A DNA stretch of 8,468 nt, taken from assembly GCA_036397475.1 (NCBI GenBank), contig DASWIV010000276.1, forward strand, positions 1 to 8,468. Direction: 5' to 3'. This stretch comes from DASWIV01 sp036397475 (GTDB lineage: Bacteria; JAJVIF01; JAPKYR01). Under the pieces are notes generated by a model that was given only the letters and a program-made list of their open reading frames with translations, searched no databases and was not told the origin of the DNA. Each line of letters starts with the position of its first letter. Position 1 is the stretch's first letter. The translations under genes and the position numbers were made by a program. This document shows positions 1 to 7,765 of the stretch, in pieces.

Positions 1-52
1 GAGAATGTTCATTTTACGGTTTTCTTCCCATGCGGTCCCCGGGTGCGGAGGG

Positions 53-81
53 ATTACAGGGGGCTTTTTATAATGTGACAA
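53..81 (-). promoter_or_regulatory. Candidate divergent sigma70-type promoter
   Basis: Read on the minus strand there is a TTGTCA -35 (81 to 76), a 17-base spacer and a TGTAAT -10 (58 to 53), so transcription would begin near 46 and leave the window. Downstream on that strand a GGAAG lies 11 bases before an ATG at 12-10 (M-N-I-L, then the edge). This suggests a gene divergent from galT begins at the left edge, but only four codons are visible, so no CDS is called. Confidence 0.35.
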
Positions 82-109
82 ACTCAAAAATGGATTGTGC
101 GTGCAAAAT

Positions 110-128
110 TATCACGATGTGATACAAT
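110..128 (+). promoter_or_regulatory. Candidate galT promoter with overlapping palindromic operator
   Basis: A perfect 6-bp dyad, TATCAC-GAT-GTGATA (110-124), overlaps an extended -10 element, TGA-TACAAT (120-128). No convincing -35 lies at the right distance, which is compatible with an extended -10 promoter. Transcription would start near 135, leaving a leader of about 20 nt before the galT ATG. A repressor bound to the dyad would block the -10, so this is a plausible operator, but no regulator is encoded in the window. A second TATAAT (69-74) has no -35 partner on the + strand. Confidence 0.4.
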
Positions 129-157
129 CGCGTGGCTGAGAGATAAATACATTAACC

Positions 158-1180
158 ATGCCAGAACTTAGAAAAGATCCGATACTTGGCCGATGGGTAA
201 TCATCGCGACTGAGAGAGGCAAGCGACCCACCGACTTCAATTCACAAACGGAAAGCCATCCAGAGGGACCCGAGAACTGCCCGTTTTGTCCCGGGCACGA
301 GGAGATGACGCCGCCCGAAGTTAACTCGGTGCGTCCATCGGGAAGCCGTCCGGACAGCACGGGATGGAAGCTCAGGGTGATCCCGAATAAATTCCCCGCG
401 TTGAAGATCGAGGGGCAGCTTGGGCGCCAGGGACTTGGTTTATATGACAAGATGAACGGTGTAGGGGCGCATGAAGTGGTCATTGAAAACACCGACCATT
501 TCAAGGATCTGGACCAGCGGGAAACAGAGGAAAATTTTCTGGTCTACCGGGCTTACAGGGAGAGAATAATCGACCTGATGCGGGATGAGCGGTTCGAATA
601 TATGCTGGTATTCAGGAACTATGGAATTCTCGCGGGAGCATCGCTTGCTCATCCTCACTCGCAGATTATCGCGACACCGATCGTACCGAAACGCGTTATC
701 GAGGAAATGGTCGGAACGGAAACGCACTATAAACAGAAAAAGCGCTGCATATTCTGCGACATCATCGACCAGGAACAGATGCTGGAAGAACGAATCGTTT
801 ATACGAGCACACATTTCATGGTGGTCTGCCCGTTCGCGTCGGTACATCCATTTGAGATTCACATCATGCCGCTACGGCACCAGGCGGATTACACCCAGGC
901 GTCGGATGACGAACTTCGCGATCTTGCAGATGTAATGAGAAAAGTGGTAGGGAAATACAAGAAAACGCTTGGCGAAGTGCATTACAATTATATTCTCCAT
1001 ACCACTCCCAGCGAGAGGGCGATGGAGGAAAGCTATCCATACGGACACGCGCATTATCACTGGCATATAGAGATGTTCCCGCGGCTGACGAGGACAGCCG
1101 GATTCGAATGGGGTTCGGGATTTTACATTAACCCGACGCCTCCGGAAGATGCCGCGGGTTATTTAAAGGAAGTTGAGTAG
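158..1180 (+). CDS. galT: Galactose-1-phosphate uridylyltransferase
   Basis: Catalyses UMP transfer between UDP-glucose and galactose-1-phosphate in the Leloir pathway, in the cytoplasm. The 340 residues match the family length (E. coli GalT 348) and family landmarks occur in order: an N-terminal D-P-I-L-G-R-W segment; a CxxC at C41/C44, with H114 and H165 completing the expected metal site; the catalytic HPHSQ at 165-169, H167 being the predicted UMP-carrying nucleophile; and a C-terminal HxHxHxH run (297-303) before the E-M-F-P-R-L segment. A second CxxC (C197/C200, C-I-F-C-D) may bind another metal. The ATG is forced by an in-frame stop at 137-139. No good SD precedes it; a GAGAG lies too far upstream. 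It ends 23 bp before the GH57 gene, so the two are probably co-transcribed, and with that partner its physiological role may be glucan or UDP-glucose metabolism rather than galactose use. The family call is secure; exact substrate preference is not. Confidence 0.95.
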   Translation: MPELRKDPILGRWVIIATERGKRPTDFNSQTESHPEGPENCPFCPGHEEMTPPEVNSVRPSGSRPDSTGWKLRVIPNKFPALKIEGQLGRQGLGLYDKMNGVGAHEVVIENTDHFKDLDQRETEENFLVYRAYRERIIDLMRDERFEYMLVFRNYGILAGASLAHPHSQIIATPIVPKRVIEEMVGTETHYKQKKRCIFCDIIDQEQMLEERIVYTSTHFMVVCPFASVHPFEIHIMPLRHQADYTQASDDELRDLADVMRKVVGKYKKTLGEVHYNYILHTTPSERAMEESYPYGHAHYHWHIEMFPRLTRTAGFEWGSGFYINPTPPEDAAGYLKEVE

Positions 1181-1203
1181 GCTACTAACGCTGGACTGAC
1201 GCC

Positions 1204-3390
1204 ATGGCACCCGATATCAAACTCGCATTGATCTGGCATATGCACCAGCCGGATTACCGCTACGCGCATACCGGCAATCACATCCTGCCGTGGGTGAGAA
1301 TTCATTCCCTGCGCGGATATCTCGATGTGGCTTCCATTTCAGAAAAATATCCCGGCTTCAAACAGACGATCAATTTTTCTCCCGTACTTTTAAGCCAGAT
1401 CGTGGACCTGTGCGAGTCGATCGAGAAGGATTATTTTTACGAGCTGTCGAGGAAACCTGCGGACGAATTGACGGACTACGAGGAAGATTTCATCCTGCGG
1501 CATTTTTTCTTCATCAACTGGGAAGTGCATGTGAAGCAGCACCAGAGATATAACCAGCTCCTTTTAAAGCGCGGGATGGAGATCCCGTGGGACGATCTCA
1601 GTCATGTCCGTGCGAATTTCAAGCTCCAGGATTTCAGGGACCTCGTGGTGTTATTCAATCTCCTCTGGTGCGGATTTACACTCATGGAAGATCCGCTTAT
1701 CGCCGGGCTTTTGAATAAAGGGCGCGGATATACTGAAGATGAAAAATGCGAACTGCTTGATAAACATGTGGAAAATCTGAGATCGATATTGCCCAGGTAC
1801 AAAAAATTATATGAGGATGACAGGATCGAGATAACCTGTACGCCGGAGTATCACCCCATACTTCCACTTCTGATCGACAGCCGGGTTCGCGAGGACGGGC
1901 ATCCGGATACCCCGGATTTTAAATATCCGGCGGATGCGCGCCGCCAGATAATCCGCGGCAGGGAAATTTTTAAAAAGACATTTGGCAGGTATCCCGACGG
2001 CATGTGGCCAAGCGAGGGTTCGGTCAGCCAGGAAGCTGTCGAGCTGATGCAGTCGGAAGGTATCAAATGGATGGCGACAGACGAGGCTCTCCTGCTCGAT
2101 TCAAGAACCGGAACATCGGTTCCGGAAGAACCATCCATGTATCACCCGTGGCTGGTCGGAAATTCCGCAAGCGCTCCCCTGTACTGCTTTTTCCGTAACC
2201 GCGGACTCAGCGACGATATCGGCTTCAAGTTTTCCGGCGTGAAGCCGGAAGAGGCGGTCGAGAATTTCATTGAGAATCTGAAAATCATCGGGGACGAACA
2301 CAAGGGGGATGAGCCGCCCCTTGTGACCATTGTATGCGACGGGGAGAATCCATGGGAATATTTTCCTGACAGCGGCAAAGGATTCCTGACAGGACTCGCT
2401 GAAAAATTAAAGTATAGTAAGAACATACAGGCGACAACACCGTCGGAATTCCTTAAAAATTACAAAGGCGACAGGCGTATCAAAAAAATTGGCGCCGGAA
2501 GCTGGATCAATGCCGACTTCGGAATCTGGATGGGTGCCGAAGAAGATCGCAGGGCGTGGAGAATTCTGCTCGAAGCAAGGAAGAAACTGGATGAAGTGCT
2601 CCCCCTGCCTGGGGATGCCGTTGATGAGATTGGAACCGATGACCGCATGAAAATACTGGAACATTTATGGGTAGCTGAAGGCAGCGACTGGTTCTGGTGG
2701 TTCGGGGAGCCGTTCACGACTCCTATGGATTACATTTTCGATTTTTTGTTTCGTGGAAGGGTCAGACGCGCTTACGAACTGATGAATGTCGAGCCGCCTG
2801 TCGATGTTCTGATACCGGTGGATCCGTCGCTTCCTTTTGACAATATAAATGTAGAACAGCCGTTGGATATCATCATTCCTGAAATCGACGGGAAAATAAC
2901 GAACTTCTTCGAGTGGTCGGGAAGCGGCCATTTGAAGGCAAGTTTGCTTGAGGGACTGGTGGCGTCGAAGAAAACCGGGCCTATTTCGGACATTTATTTC
3001 AGCGCGGATACGGTCCACTTATTTATCAGGCTCGATATCGACCGGGAGGATATCAGCGACGAGGATATCCTGATGGTCAGGTTCATCAGGCCGTCGGAGA
3101 TCAATCTGACCCTCTGTTTGAAAGAGCAGGATTCGGTGGAAATGCGCTTGTATAAACACGGAAAAGAAGAGCATGCCACCCGAATCGAATCATTCACATC
3201 CGCCGCCATCGGCGATATTGTGGAGATGGCGATTCCGGTTAAATCGCTCGACGCGAAGGAGCTGGACACGATCTGCTTCCGGACATTTATCATGAGGGGC
3301 AAGGAGCAGATCGACAGGTGCCCGCTATTCGGGACAGTCTCCGTAACAGTCCCCGACGAAAAATACATCAGCAGCCTGTGGCGGGTATAG
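1204..3390 (+). CDS. GH57 family alpha-glucan hydrolase/transferase (amylopullulanase-like)
   Basis: Glycoside hydrolase family 57 protein of 728 residues, predicted to cleave or rearrange alpha-1,4 (possibly alpha-1,6) glucan by a retaining mechanism. The five family motifs are visible: HQP at 14-16; T-P-E-Y-H-P around 213-218; M-W-P-S-E-G at 267-272 with E271 the predicted nucleophile; C-D-G-E-N-P-W at 378-384 with D379 the predicted acid/base; and A-E-G-S-D-W-F-W-W at 491-499. The spacing of about 108 residues between E271 and D379 resembles the longer amylopullulanase-type members. Residues from about 555 to the end look like a beta-sandwich (DOMON/glucodextranase-C-like) module, joined by a segment with two similar D-(V/I)-(L/I)-I-P-x-(V/I)-D stretches. 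There is no signal peptide, so the substrate is probably internal glycogen or maltodextrin. An in-frame stop at 1186-1188 fixes the ATG; no SD is apparent, suggesting translation coupled to galT. Amylase, pullulanase and glucanotransferase activities cannot be told apart here. Confidence 0.9.
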   Translation: MAPDIKLALIWHMHQPDYRYAHTGNHILPWVRIHSLRGYLDVASISEKYPGFKQTINFSPVLLSQIVDLCESIEKDYFYELSRKPADELTDYEEDFILRHFFFINWEVHVKQHQRYNQLLLKRGMEIPWDDLSHVRANFKLQDFRDLVVLFNLLWCGFTLMEDPLIAGLLNKGRGYTEDEKCELLDKHVENLRSILPRYKKLYEDDRIEITCTPEYHPILPLLIDSRVREDGHPDTPDFKYPADARRQIIRGREIFKKTFGRYPDGMWPSEGSVSQEAVELMQSEGIKWMATDEALLLDSRTGTSVPEEPSMYHPWLVGNSASAPLYCFFRNRGLSDDIGFKFSGVKPEEAVENFIENLKIIGDEHKGDEPPLVTIVCDGENPWEYFPDSGKGFLTGLAEKLKYSKNIQATTPSEFLKNYKGDRRIKKIGAGSWINADFGIWMGAEEDRRAWRILLEARKKLDEVLPLPGDAVDEIGTDDRMKILEHLWVAEGSDWFWWFGEPFTTPMDYIFDFLFRGRVRRAYELMNVEPPVDVLIPVDPSLPFDNINVEQPLDIIIPEIDGKITNFFEWSGSGHLKASLLEGLVASKKTGPISDIYFSADTVHLFIRLDIDREDISDEDILMVRFIRPSEINLTLCLKEQDSVEMRLYKHGKEEHATRIESFTSAAIGDIVEMAIPVKSLDAKELDTICFRTFIMRGKEQIDRCPLFGTVSVTVPDEKYISSLWRV

Positions 3391-3398
3391 CGCTGATT

Positions 3399-3446
3399 AG
3401 GGAATTCTTCCCTGTGGTAGATATCCACCATTATCAGTGTTAAAAT
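3399..3446 (+). promoter_or_regulatory. Hairpin and candidate extended -10 before the nucleotidase gene
   Basis: The 83-bp gap after the GH57 gene starts with a 6-bp hairpin, AGGGAA-TTC-TTCCCT (3399-3413), without a T-run, followed by a weaker GTGG/CCAC pairing (3414-3417 with 3425-3428). An extended -10, TGT-TAAAAT (3438-3446), follows with no clear -35. Transcription would start near 3453, about 20 nt before the nucleotidase ATG. The nucleotidase may therefore have its own promoter, with the hairpin attenuating read-through from galT-GH57 or stabilising its 3' end. Both roles are inferred. Confidence 0.3.
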
Positions 3447-3473
3447 CCCGGCATCAAACCATGGGGGACATCG

Positions 3474-5150
3474 ATGAAATCAACCGGACGCTTCCCATTT
3501 ATTTTTATCGCAATTCTCACGATCGTTTTATCAGTTGGTTGTCCGAAACAGGGCAATGATAATCCTCAGGCGGAAAATCCGTCGGCGGATAATCCTACGG
3601 GAGAAATTTTCGCGCTTACCATTCTCCACACGAATGACTCGCACGGGCGAATACAGCAGATAAACGACCACGGCAATGTCGCGAGCGAAGCTGAGATAAC
3701 GTCGGGACGCGTCTACGGAGGTGTCGCGAGACGAGCTACCGAAGTTCTCAAATATCGCGACGGTGAGCGGCATGTCCTGCTTCTCGATGGCGGCGACCAG
3801 TTCCAGGGAACGCTATTTTACTCGCATTACAAGGGACTCGGCGCGCAGACATTTATGAACATGATGCGTTACGACGCTATGACTCTTGGCAATCATGAAT
3901 TCGACGATGGCGACGAGGTTCTTTCGAATTTCATTTCCGGACTTAATTTTCCTGTCCTGTCATCGAATATCGATGCCTCGAACTCGGAATACCTCGCGGA
4001 TTTGATCGTCCCCTACACCGTGATTGAGATCGAAGGAAGAAAAATCGGCCTGACAGGATATACAACCGCCGACACTCCGTCCATTTCAAATCCGGGACCG
4101 GACCTGATCTTCAACAATACGACCGAATCGATGCGTAATGTTGTCTCGGAACTCGAGTCGCAGGAAATAGACATAATCATCGCGCTCAGCCACGCGGGTC
4201 TCAACGCCGACAAGGACATGGCGGCTGCTGTCGGTGGATTAGATATTATTGTCGGTGGGCATACGCACACCCTGCTATCAAATTCCCATCCCGATTCGGA
4301 AGGGCAGTATCCGGTTGTTGTCGATTCTCCGGATAGCGAGCCGGTATTGATAGTGCAGGCGGGGTCGCTTGGAAAATTCCTCGGGCACCTGGAAGTTGAA
4401 TTCGATGAAAATGGTATCGCTACAGAATGGAGCGGCGATCCGATCCTTCTGAACAATACTGTTCCCGAAGATCAGGAAGCCGCGATGAAAGTTGCCGAGA
4501 TGGCGGCTCCGGTCGCGCAGCTTGGACTTGTCACCATCGGCGAGACGCAAGTGGATCTTGAAGGACGAGAAGAATATGTCAGGCACGGGGAAAGTAATCT
4601 CGGGGATTTGATCTGCGACGCTCTTATGTGGGAAGCCGGAAAGAACGATGTCGATTTCGCGATCTTCAACGGCGGCGGCATCAGGTCGGGAATTCAGCAG
4701 GGCGAAATCACGATGGCAAACGTACTCGAGGTTCTTCCGTTCGGGGACACACTCGCGACTTTTGAGTTGACGGGCGCTGATGTGCTCGAGATGTTCGAGT
4801 ACGGGGTCAGCCGTGCGGAAGACCCCCACAACGAAGGAACCGGACGATTCCTGCAGGTTTCACACGCGAAATATACGTGGGATGTTTCGAAACCGGTGGG
4901 TGAGAGAATTGTAGAGTTAAAGATCGACGACGGAACGGGTAATTATGAGCCTGTCGATCCTGAAGGGATCTATAAGATCGTCACGCTTTTGTATATTCGC
5001 GAAGGCGGGGACGGGTATGAGATTCTCGAGGAGAGGGCGATCAACCCGTATGACTTCGGGAGGAATATCGCGGATATTCTGGTTGAGTACATTGTAATGA
5101 ACGAACCGATCGCGCCGGTGGTGGAAGGAAGAATTACTAAAGTGTCGTAG
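3474..5150 (+). CDS. Lipoprotein 5'-nucleotidase / UDP-sugar hydrolase family protein
   Basis: Metallophosphoesterase of the UshA / 5'-nucleotidase family, predicted to hydrolyse nucleotides and possibly UDP-sugars outside the inner membrane. An N-terminal hydrophobic stretch (about 7-21) ends in a lipobox, L-S-V-G-C, with C23 the lipidation site; P24-K25 follow, so there is no Asp retention signal at +2. A short Asn/Pro-rich linker (about 27-44) contains four N-P steps. The two-metal site is complete: D55 and H57 (N-D-S-H-G), D108 (G-G-D-Q), N140-H141 (G-N-H-E), H240 (S-H-A-G), and H263/H265 (G-G-H-T-H). The C-terminal substrate domain is present, with N-G-G-G-I-R at 399-404 and G-G-D-G-Y at 511-515. 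The 558 residues are near UshA length. A GGGGGA ending 5 bases before the ATG is a modest SD, and an in-frame stop at 3441-3443 limits the start. Exact substrate is unknown; the galT neighbour makes UDP-sugars worth considering. Confidence 0.93.
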   Translation: MKSTGRFPFIFIAILTIVLSVGCPKQGNDNPQAENPSADNPTGEIFALTILHTNDSHGRIQQINDHGNVASEAEITSGRVYGGVARRATEVLKYRDGERHVLLLDGGDQFQGTLFYSHYKGLGAQTFMNMMRYDAMTLGNHEFDDGDEVLSNFISGLNFPVLSSNIDASNSEYLADLIVPYTVIEIEGRKIGLTGYTTADTPSISNPGPDLIFNNTTESMRNVVSELESQEIDIIIALSHAGLNADKDMAAAVGGLDIIVGGHTHTLLSNSHPDSEGQYPVVVDSPDSEPVLIVQAGSLGKFLGHLEVEFDENGIATEWSGDPILLNNTVPEDQEAAMKVAEMAAPVAQLGLVTIGETQVDLEGREEYVRHGESNLGDLICDALMWEAGKNDVDFAIFNGGGIRSGIQQGEITMANVLEVLPFGDTLATFELTGADVLEMFEYGVSRAEDPHNEGTGRFLQVSHAKYTWDVSKPVGERIVELKIDDGTGNYEPVDPEGIYKIVTLLYIREGGDGYEILEERAINPYDFGRNIADILVEYIVMNEPIAPVVEGRITKVS

Positions 5151-5160
5151 GTAACGGAGC

Positions 5161-5206
5161 ACCGGCATCCTGCCGGTCGGTCCGCCGACTTCCAGTCGGC
5201 ATTTAA
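5161..5206 (+). terminator. Two adjacent GC-rich hairpins between convergent genes
   Basis: Two perfect 7-bp hairpins stand side by side: ACCGGCA-TCC-TGCCGGT (5161-5177) and GCCGACT-TCC-AGTCGGC (5184-5200). The second is followed by ATTTAATTT, which gives a weak terminator for the nucleotidase gene. Both loops are TCC (GGA on the minus strand). The minus strand lacks a T-run after its distal hairpin, so termination of the propeller gene here is less certain. The tandem design also resembles the multi-copy REP-type palindromes found between genes in many genomes. Confidence 0.6.
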
Positions 5207-5209
5207 TTT

Positions 5210-5245
5210 CCCATCACTCCCTGATTTCCCGTCACTCCCTGATTT
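5210..5245. repeat. 18-bp tandem duplication including a stop codon
   Basis: Two adjacent 18-bp units, 5210-5227 and 5228-5245, differ only at the fourth base (CCCA versus CCCG). On the minus strand the upstream unit contains the last codons of the propeller gene (I-R-E-stop). The second copy lies just past the stop and keeps the frame, so it repeats I-R-E-stop as a spare stop. This looks like a replication-slippage duplication of the gene's 3' end. Confidence 0.8.
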
Positions 5246-7517
5246 GCCACACTTTGAGCGACATTTCGTTGCGATCGAAGATCACCAGTTCGCCGTCTGC
5301 GTTTATCCACGCTTCGACCGGCATATTCAGCATTCCCGCCATAACATTCGACGCGTTCATTTCCACCGCGTGCCAGCCAGTTTCGGGAAGATCACTCACC
5401 GCGATGCTTTGGATGTAATTCCCAAGATTATCAAGAACCTTTACAGAGTCGCTTCCCGGATCGACAAGGTAGCAGTACCCGTCGGGTCCGCATGCGAATC
5501 CGAACTCGCCGGAGATTTCAAAATCCGAAATTTCGATACCCCCCTCCTCTGTTCCATCCATATTGTAGATCACGACCTGGTTGTGGCCGGTATCGATTAT
5601 GTAAAAGTGCTTTATGTCGCCCGGATTGACGATGACCTTTTCGATTTCCGCTATCTCAAGTGTTACAGGCGATGTTGGATCGGCTCGATTTGCAATTACG
5701 CTTGACGATGGCAGGATCGTGTAGCCGAGAGGGGTGTTCTCGGAAGGTAGATTTGACGCATTCTGCGGAGGTCGTGAATACGTGGCACCTCGCCTTTCAA
5801 AAATTTTCAAAAGGTTTCCATCTTTGTCGAGCACATAGATGCGGTCGGGACCGTTTACCCACAGGCGATCGAGAGCATCGACCGAGATATGTTTTGGAAG
5901 AAGAGGTTCGCCGAAAAGATCGTAACCGAGTGACATGTATTTTCTGAGATAGTCGCCGTTATTGTCGAGGACCTGAACGAGCTGCCTGTTGCGGTCGAGC
6001 ATGTATGTATAGCCCCGCGAATCGATGTCGATTTCCTGGATATCCTGCGTGAGTCCGTTAGAAATTTGAACCCTGTCGAGAGAGGATATGATAGTGAGAT
6101 TTTTGTCGGTTTCGAATGCGCGTCGGCCAGTGTAATCTACGCCGATGTAGCCTGTGTCGATGGGTTTGAACCCCTTGTGCATGTACGCGAGGTCGATGGT
6201 GTCGCCGGGAGAAAGTAAGGCGGTTTGAAGTTGAGAGTTATTTTGCCCTGTTGAATCTGTGGGAGGTTCTGTCGATGGGGGATTAAGAAAATCGGATGGA
6301 AGAGTAATTACTGAAGGCTTAAGTACACTAAAATTCTGATCGAGCTCGTAAATCTGATTAATTACACCGACGCCAGCCATAGGATTTCCAATCTGGTCAT
6401 TATTAAAAGCCTGGTAAGAATTCTGTTCGGGAATCAGATAATTGATTTGCCCGCTGGCGATTGTTGTCAGACTTTTTAGAGATTCAATTGTAGTTTCATC
6501 GCCAATTTCGCGATTGGTCGAACCATCATTTTTCAGTTCCTGTACCGAGTTTGATGTACATGCAAAAGTTTTCCCGTCGGCAGCAACAAAAAAGGCTCCT
6601 TTTACTCTTCCCGATGGCACATAAGTTAATGACTCATCCGTTTGGAACAAATGATTTGTATTTTTAATCCAGTTCCAATCTATTTTTCCATCGAGCGTAT
6701 ATTTAACGACACGAGTGAAGATATCTCCGGCCAGAATGTAATTGTCGCAGAGAAAAAGATCAGTTAATACCCAGTCAGATGTCAGGGTTTCCAATGTGCC
6801 GCTATTAGTTACAGAGCCATTTTCAATAATCACGTATTTCCCGGCATTATTACCTATTAACACCTTTTCATTAAATAAGGAGATAAGGAATTCTGAGCCT
6901 CCGATTGATCCAGGGATGGACAATTTAAACAGGTCTCCAAAATATTCCTGGAGATCGATTACGGATTCAAATTTGCCCTCGGTATCCCACTCCACAAAAC
7001 TTACCGCGGTGGAAATTATCTCGTAATGCATGCCGACAAAGCTTCCATTGGACCTTGTAGCGATTTCATACACGGGGGGCAACTGCTCACTGATACCAGA
7101 ATCGGATAATAAAGGATTTGCAGGTCTTGCCAGGGTTGGTTTAATTTCATCCGGCAACTCTTCGAGTTCAATTCTTGCCATCTCCGTGCCATACGGGTCG
7201 ATTTTCATGCACCGTGGAAAGCCGGCGATCATGATATTGCCATCGTCGAGAGGGAACATCCTAAGTGATTCAGAATAGGCTGGTTGATTCCTCTGCTGGA
7301 TTGCAGTAGGTGGATTGAGGTTCTGGTAAGGTCCCTTGTATTCCTCCGACTCAAACTCACTCACCAGCTCCGCTTCATCCAGAAAAGAAACAGGCGGGAG
7401 TCCGGGTTCCGGTCGATTTTTGATGAAGTTGTAAATGAACACCCCGACAACCAGGAGTATCGGGATGCCGAAAAGAAGCGCAATTACAAACGGGCTGTGA
7501 GCTTTTTTATCTCTCAT
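5232..7517 (-). CDS. Membrane-anchored NHL-like beta-propeller protein, function unknown
   Basis: A 761-residue protein that I cannot assign to a function. It starts R-D-K-K, then has one hydrophobic segment (about 10-32) with no lipobox or obvious cleavage site. It is therefore probably a signal anchor with a large exported domain. The C-terminal third has NHL-like blade signatures of the form D-x-x-G-x-(x)-Y/L-x-x-D followed by V-x-V-(L/Y)-D-x-x-G: near 495-527, 542-575, 633-660, 672-705 and at the C-terminus. Similar but weaker strands occur earlier, so the whole exported part may be one or two propellers. A Pro/Thr/Ser/Asn-rich linker lies near 405-425. NHL propellers usually bind proteins, glycans or ligands, sometimes with enzymatic activity; no catalytic motif is recognisable. 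It is transcribed alone, convergent with the nucleotidase gene. The DNA for its central part is distinctly AT-rich. The ATG has no SD and a candidate -10 ends only eight bases before it. Confidence 0.85.
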   Translation of the reverse strand: MRDKKAHSPFVIALLFGIPILLVVGVFIYNFIKNRPEPGLPPVSFLDEAELVSEFESEEYKGPYQNLNPPTAIQQRNQPAYSESLRMFPLDDGNIMIAGFPRCMKIDPYGTEMARIELEELPDEIKPTLARPANPLLSDSGISEQLPPVYEIATRSNGSFVGMHYEIISTAVSFVEWDTEGKFESVIDLQEYFGDLFKLSIPGSIGGSEFLISLFNEKVLIGNNAGKYVIIENGSVTNSGTLETLTSDWVLTDLFLCDNYILAGDIFTRVVKYTLDGKIDWNWIKNTNHLFQTDESLTYVPSGRVKGAFFVAADGKTFACTSNSVQELKNDGSTNREIGDETTIESLKSLTTIASGQINYLIPEQNSYQAFNNDQIGNPMAGVGVINQIYELDQNFSVLKPSVITLPSDFLNPPSTEPPTDSTGQNNSQLQTALLSPGDTIDLAYMHKGFKPIDTGYIGVDYTGRRAFETDKNLTIISSLDRVQISNGLTQDIQEIDIDSRGYTYMLDRNRQLVQVLDNNGDYLRKYMSLGYDLFGEPLLPKHISVDALDRLWVNGPDRIYVLDKDGNLLKIFERRGATYSRPPQNASNLPSENTPLGYTILPSSSVIANRADPTSPVTLEIAEIEKVIVNPGDIKHFYIIDTGHNQVVIYNMDGTEEGGIEISDFEISGEFGFACGPDGYCYLVDPGSDSVKVLDNLGNYIQSIAVSDLPETGWHAVEMNASNVMAGMLNMPVEAWINADGELVIFDRNEMSLKVWQIRE

Positions 7518-7525
7518 TCATCTTA

Positions 7526-7555
7526 AATATATCACACTGACACTGATCGTTCAGT
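7526..7555 (-). promoter_or_regulatory. Candidate promoter and dyad for the propeller gene
   Basis: On the minus strand an extended -10, TGA-TATATT (7534 to 7526), lies just before the ATG at 7517-7515. A start about seven bases downstream would fall near 7519, giving a 0-3 nt leader, so the message may be leaderless, consistent with the missing SD. Upstream is a dyad, ACTGA-TCGT-TCAGT (7542-7555), in the -35 region, next to a CACTGA direct repeat. The dyad could be an operator; this is inferred from position only. Confidence 0.35.
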
Positions 7556-7561
7556 AAGTTG

Positions 7562-7760
7562 GGACATGGATTAATTTTGCTAAAAACGGATTACAACAGA
7601 TTAAATATTTTAATTAAATCTGGCCTGAGAAGTTCAGGGGACTCCAGTGCTGCCGATATAGTAAGATTCGACCTGAAAGTCGCTCCCGACGCGGATTTCA
7701 GGGCTTCAGAAAGGAAAAAACCAGTCGAAATATGAAGTAATGGAGCCTGAAATGTGGTGC
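7562..7760. other. Intergenic segment with short alternating dyads
   Basis: No convincing gene is present here. The sequence CCTGA and its complement TCAGG alternate: 7624-7628 with 7634-7638 (5-bp hairpin, loop GAAGT), CCTGAAA 7672-7678 with TTTCAGG 7696-7702, and CCTGAAA again at 7746-7752. The middle pair extends inward through GTCG-CTCC-CGAC (7679-7690) to a bulged 11-bp stem. An AT-rich imperfect dyad sits near 7599-7621, and GGATTA-like words recur at 7568, 7588 and 7598. An open frame without an ATG runs 7547-7735 on the + strand. The region may hold operators, a small RNA, or a decayed gene. Confidence 0.4.
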
Positions 7761-7765
7761 GGCTC

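Noticed and set aside
69..74. Perfect TATAAT as the galT -10
   Set aside because: No -35 or TG extension at correct spacing on the + strand. The TGA-TACAAT at 120-128 is closer and better placed.
2407..3018. Long antisense ORFs over the GH57 gene
   Set aside because: The sense frame carries all GH57 motifs; the antisense frames are by-products of codon composition.
5299..5311. DnaA-box-like TTTATCCAC, a possible oriC sign
   Set aside because: It has a mismatch, is single, and lies inside the propeller coding sequence. No cluster of TTATNCACA was found in any intergenic region.
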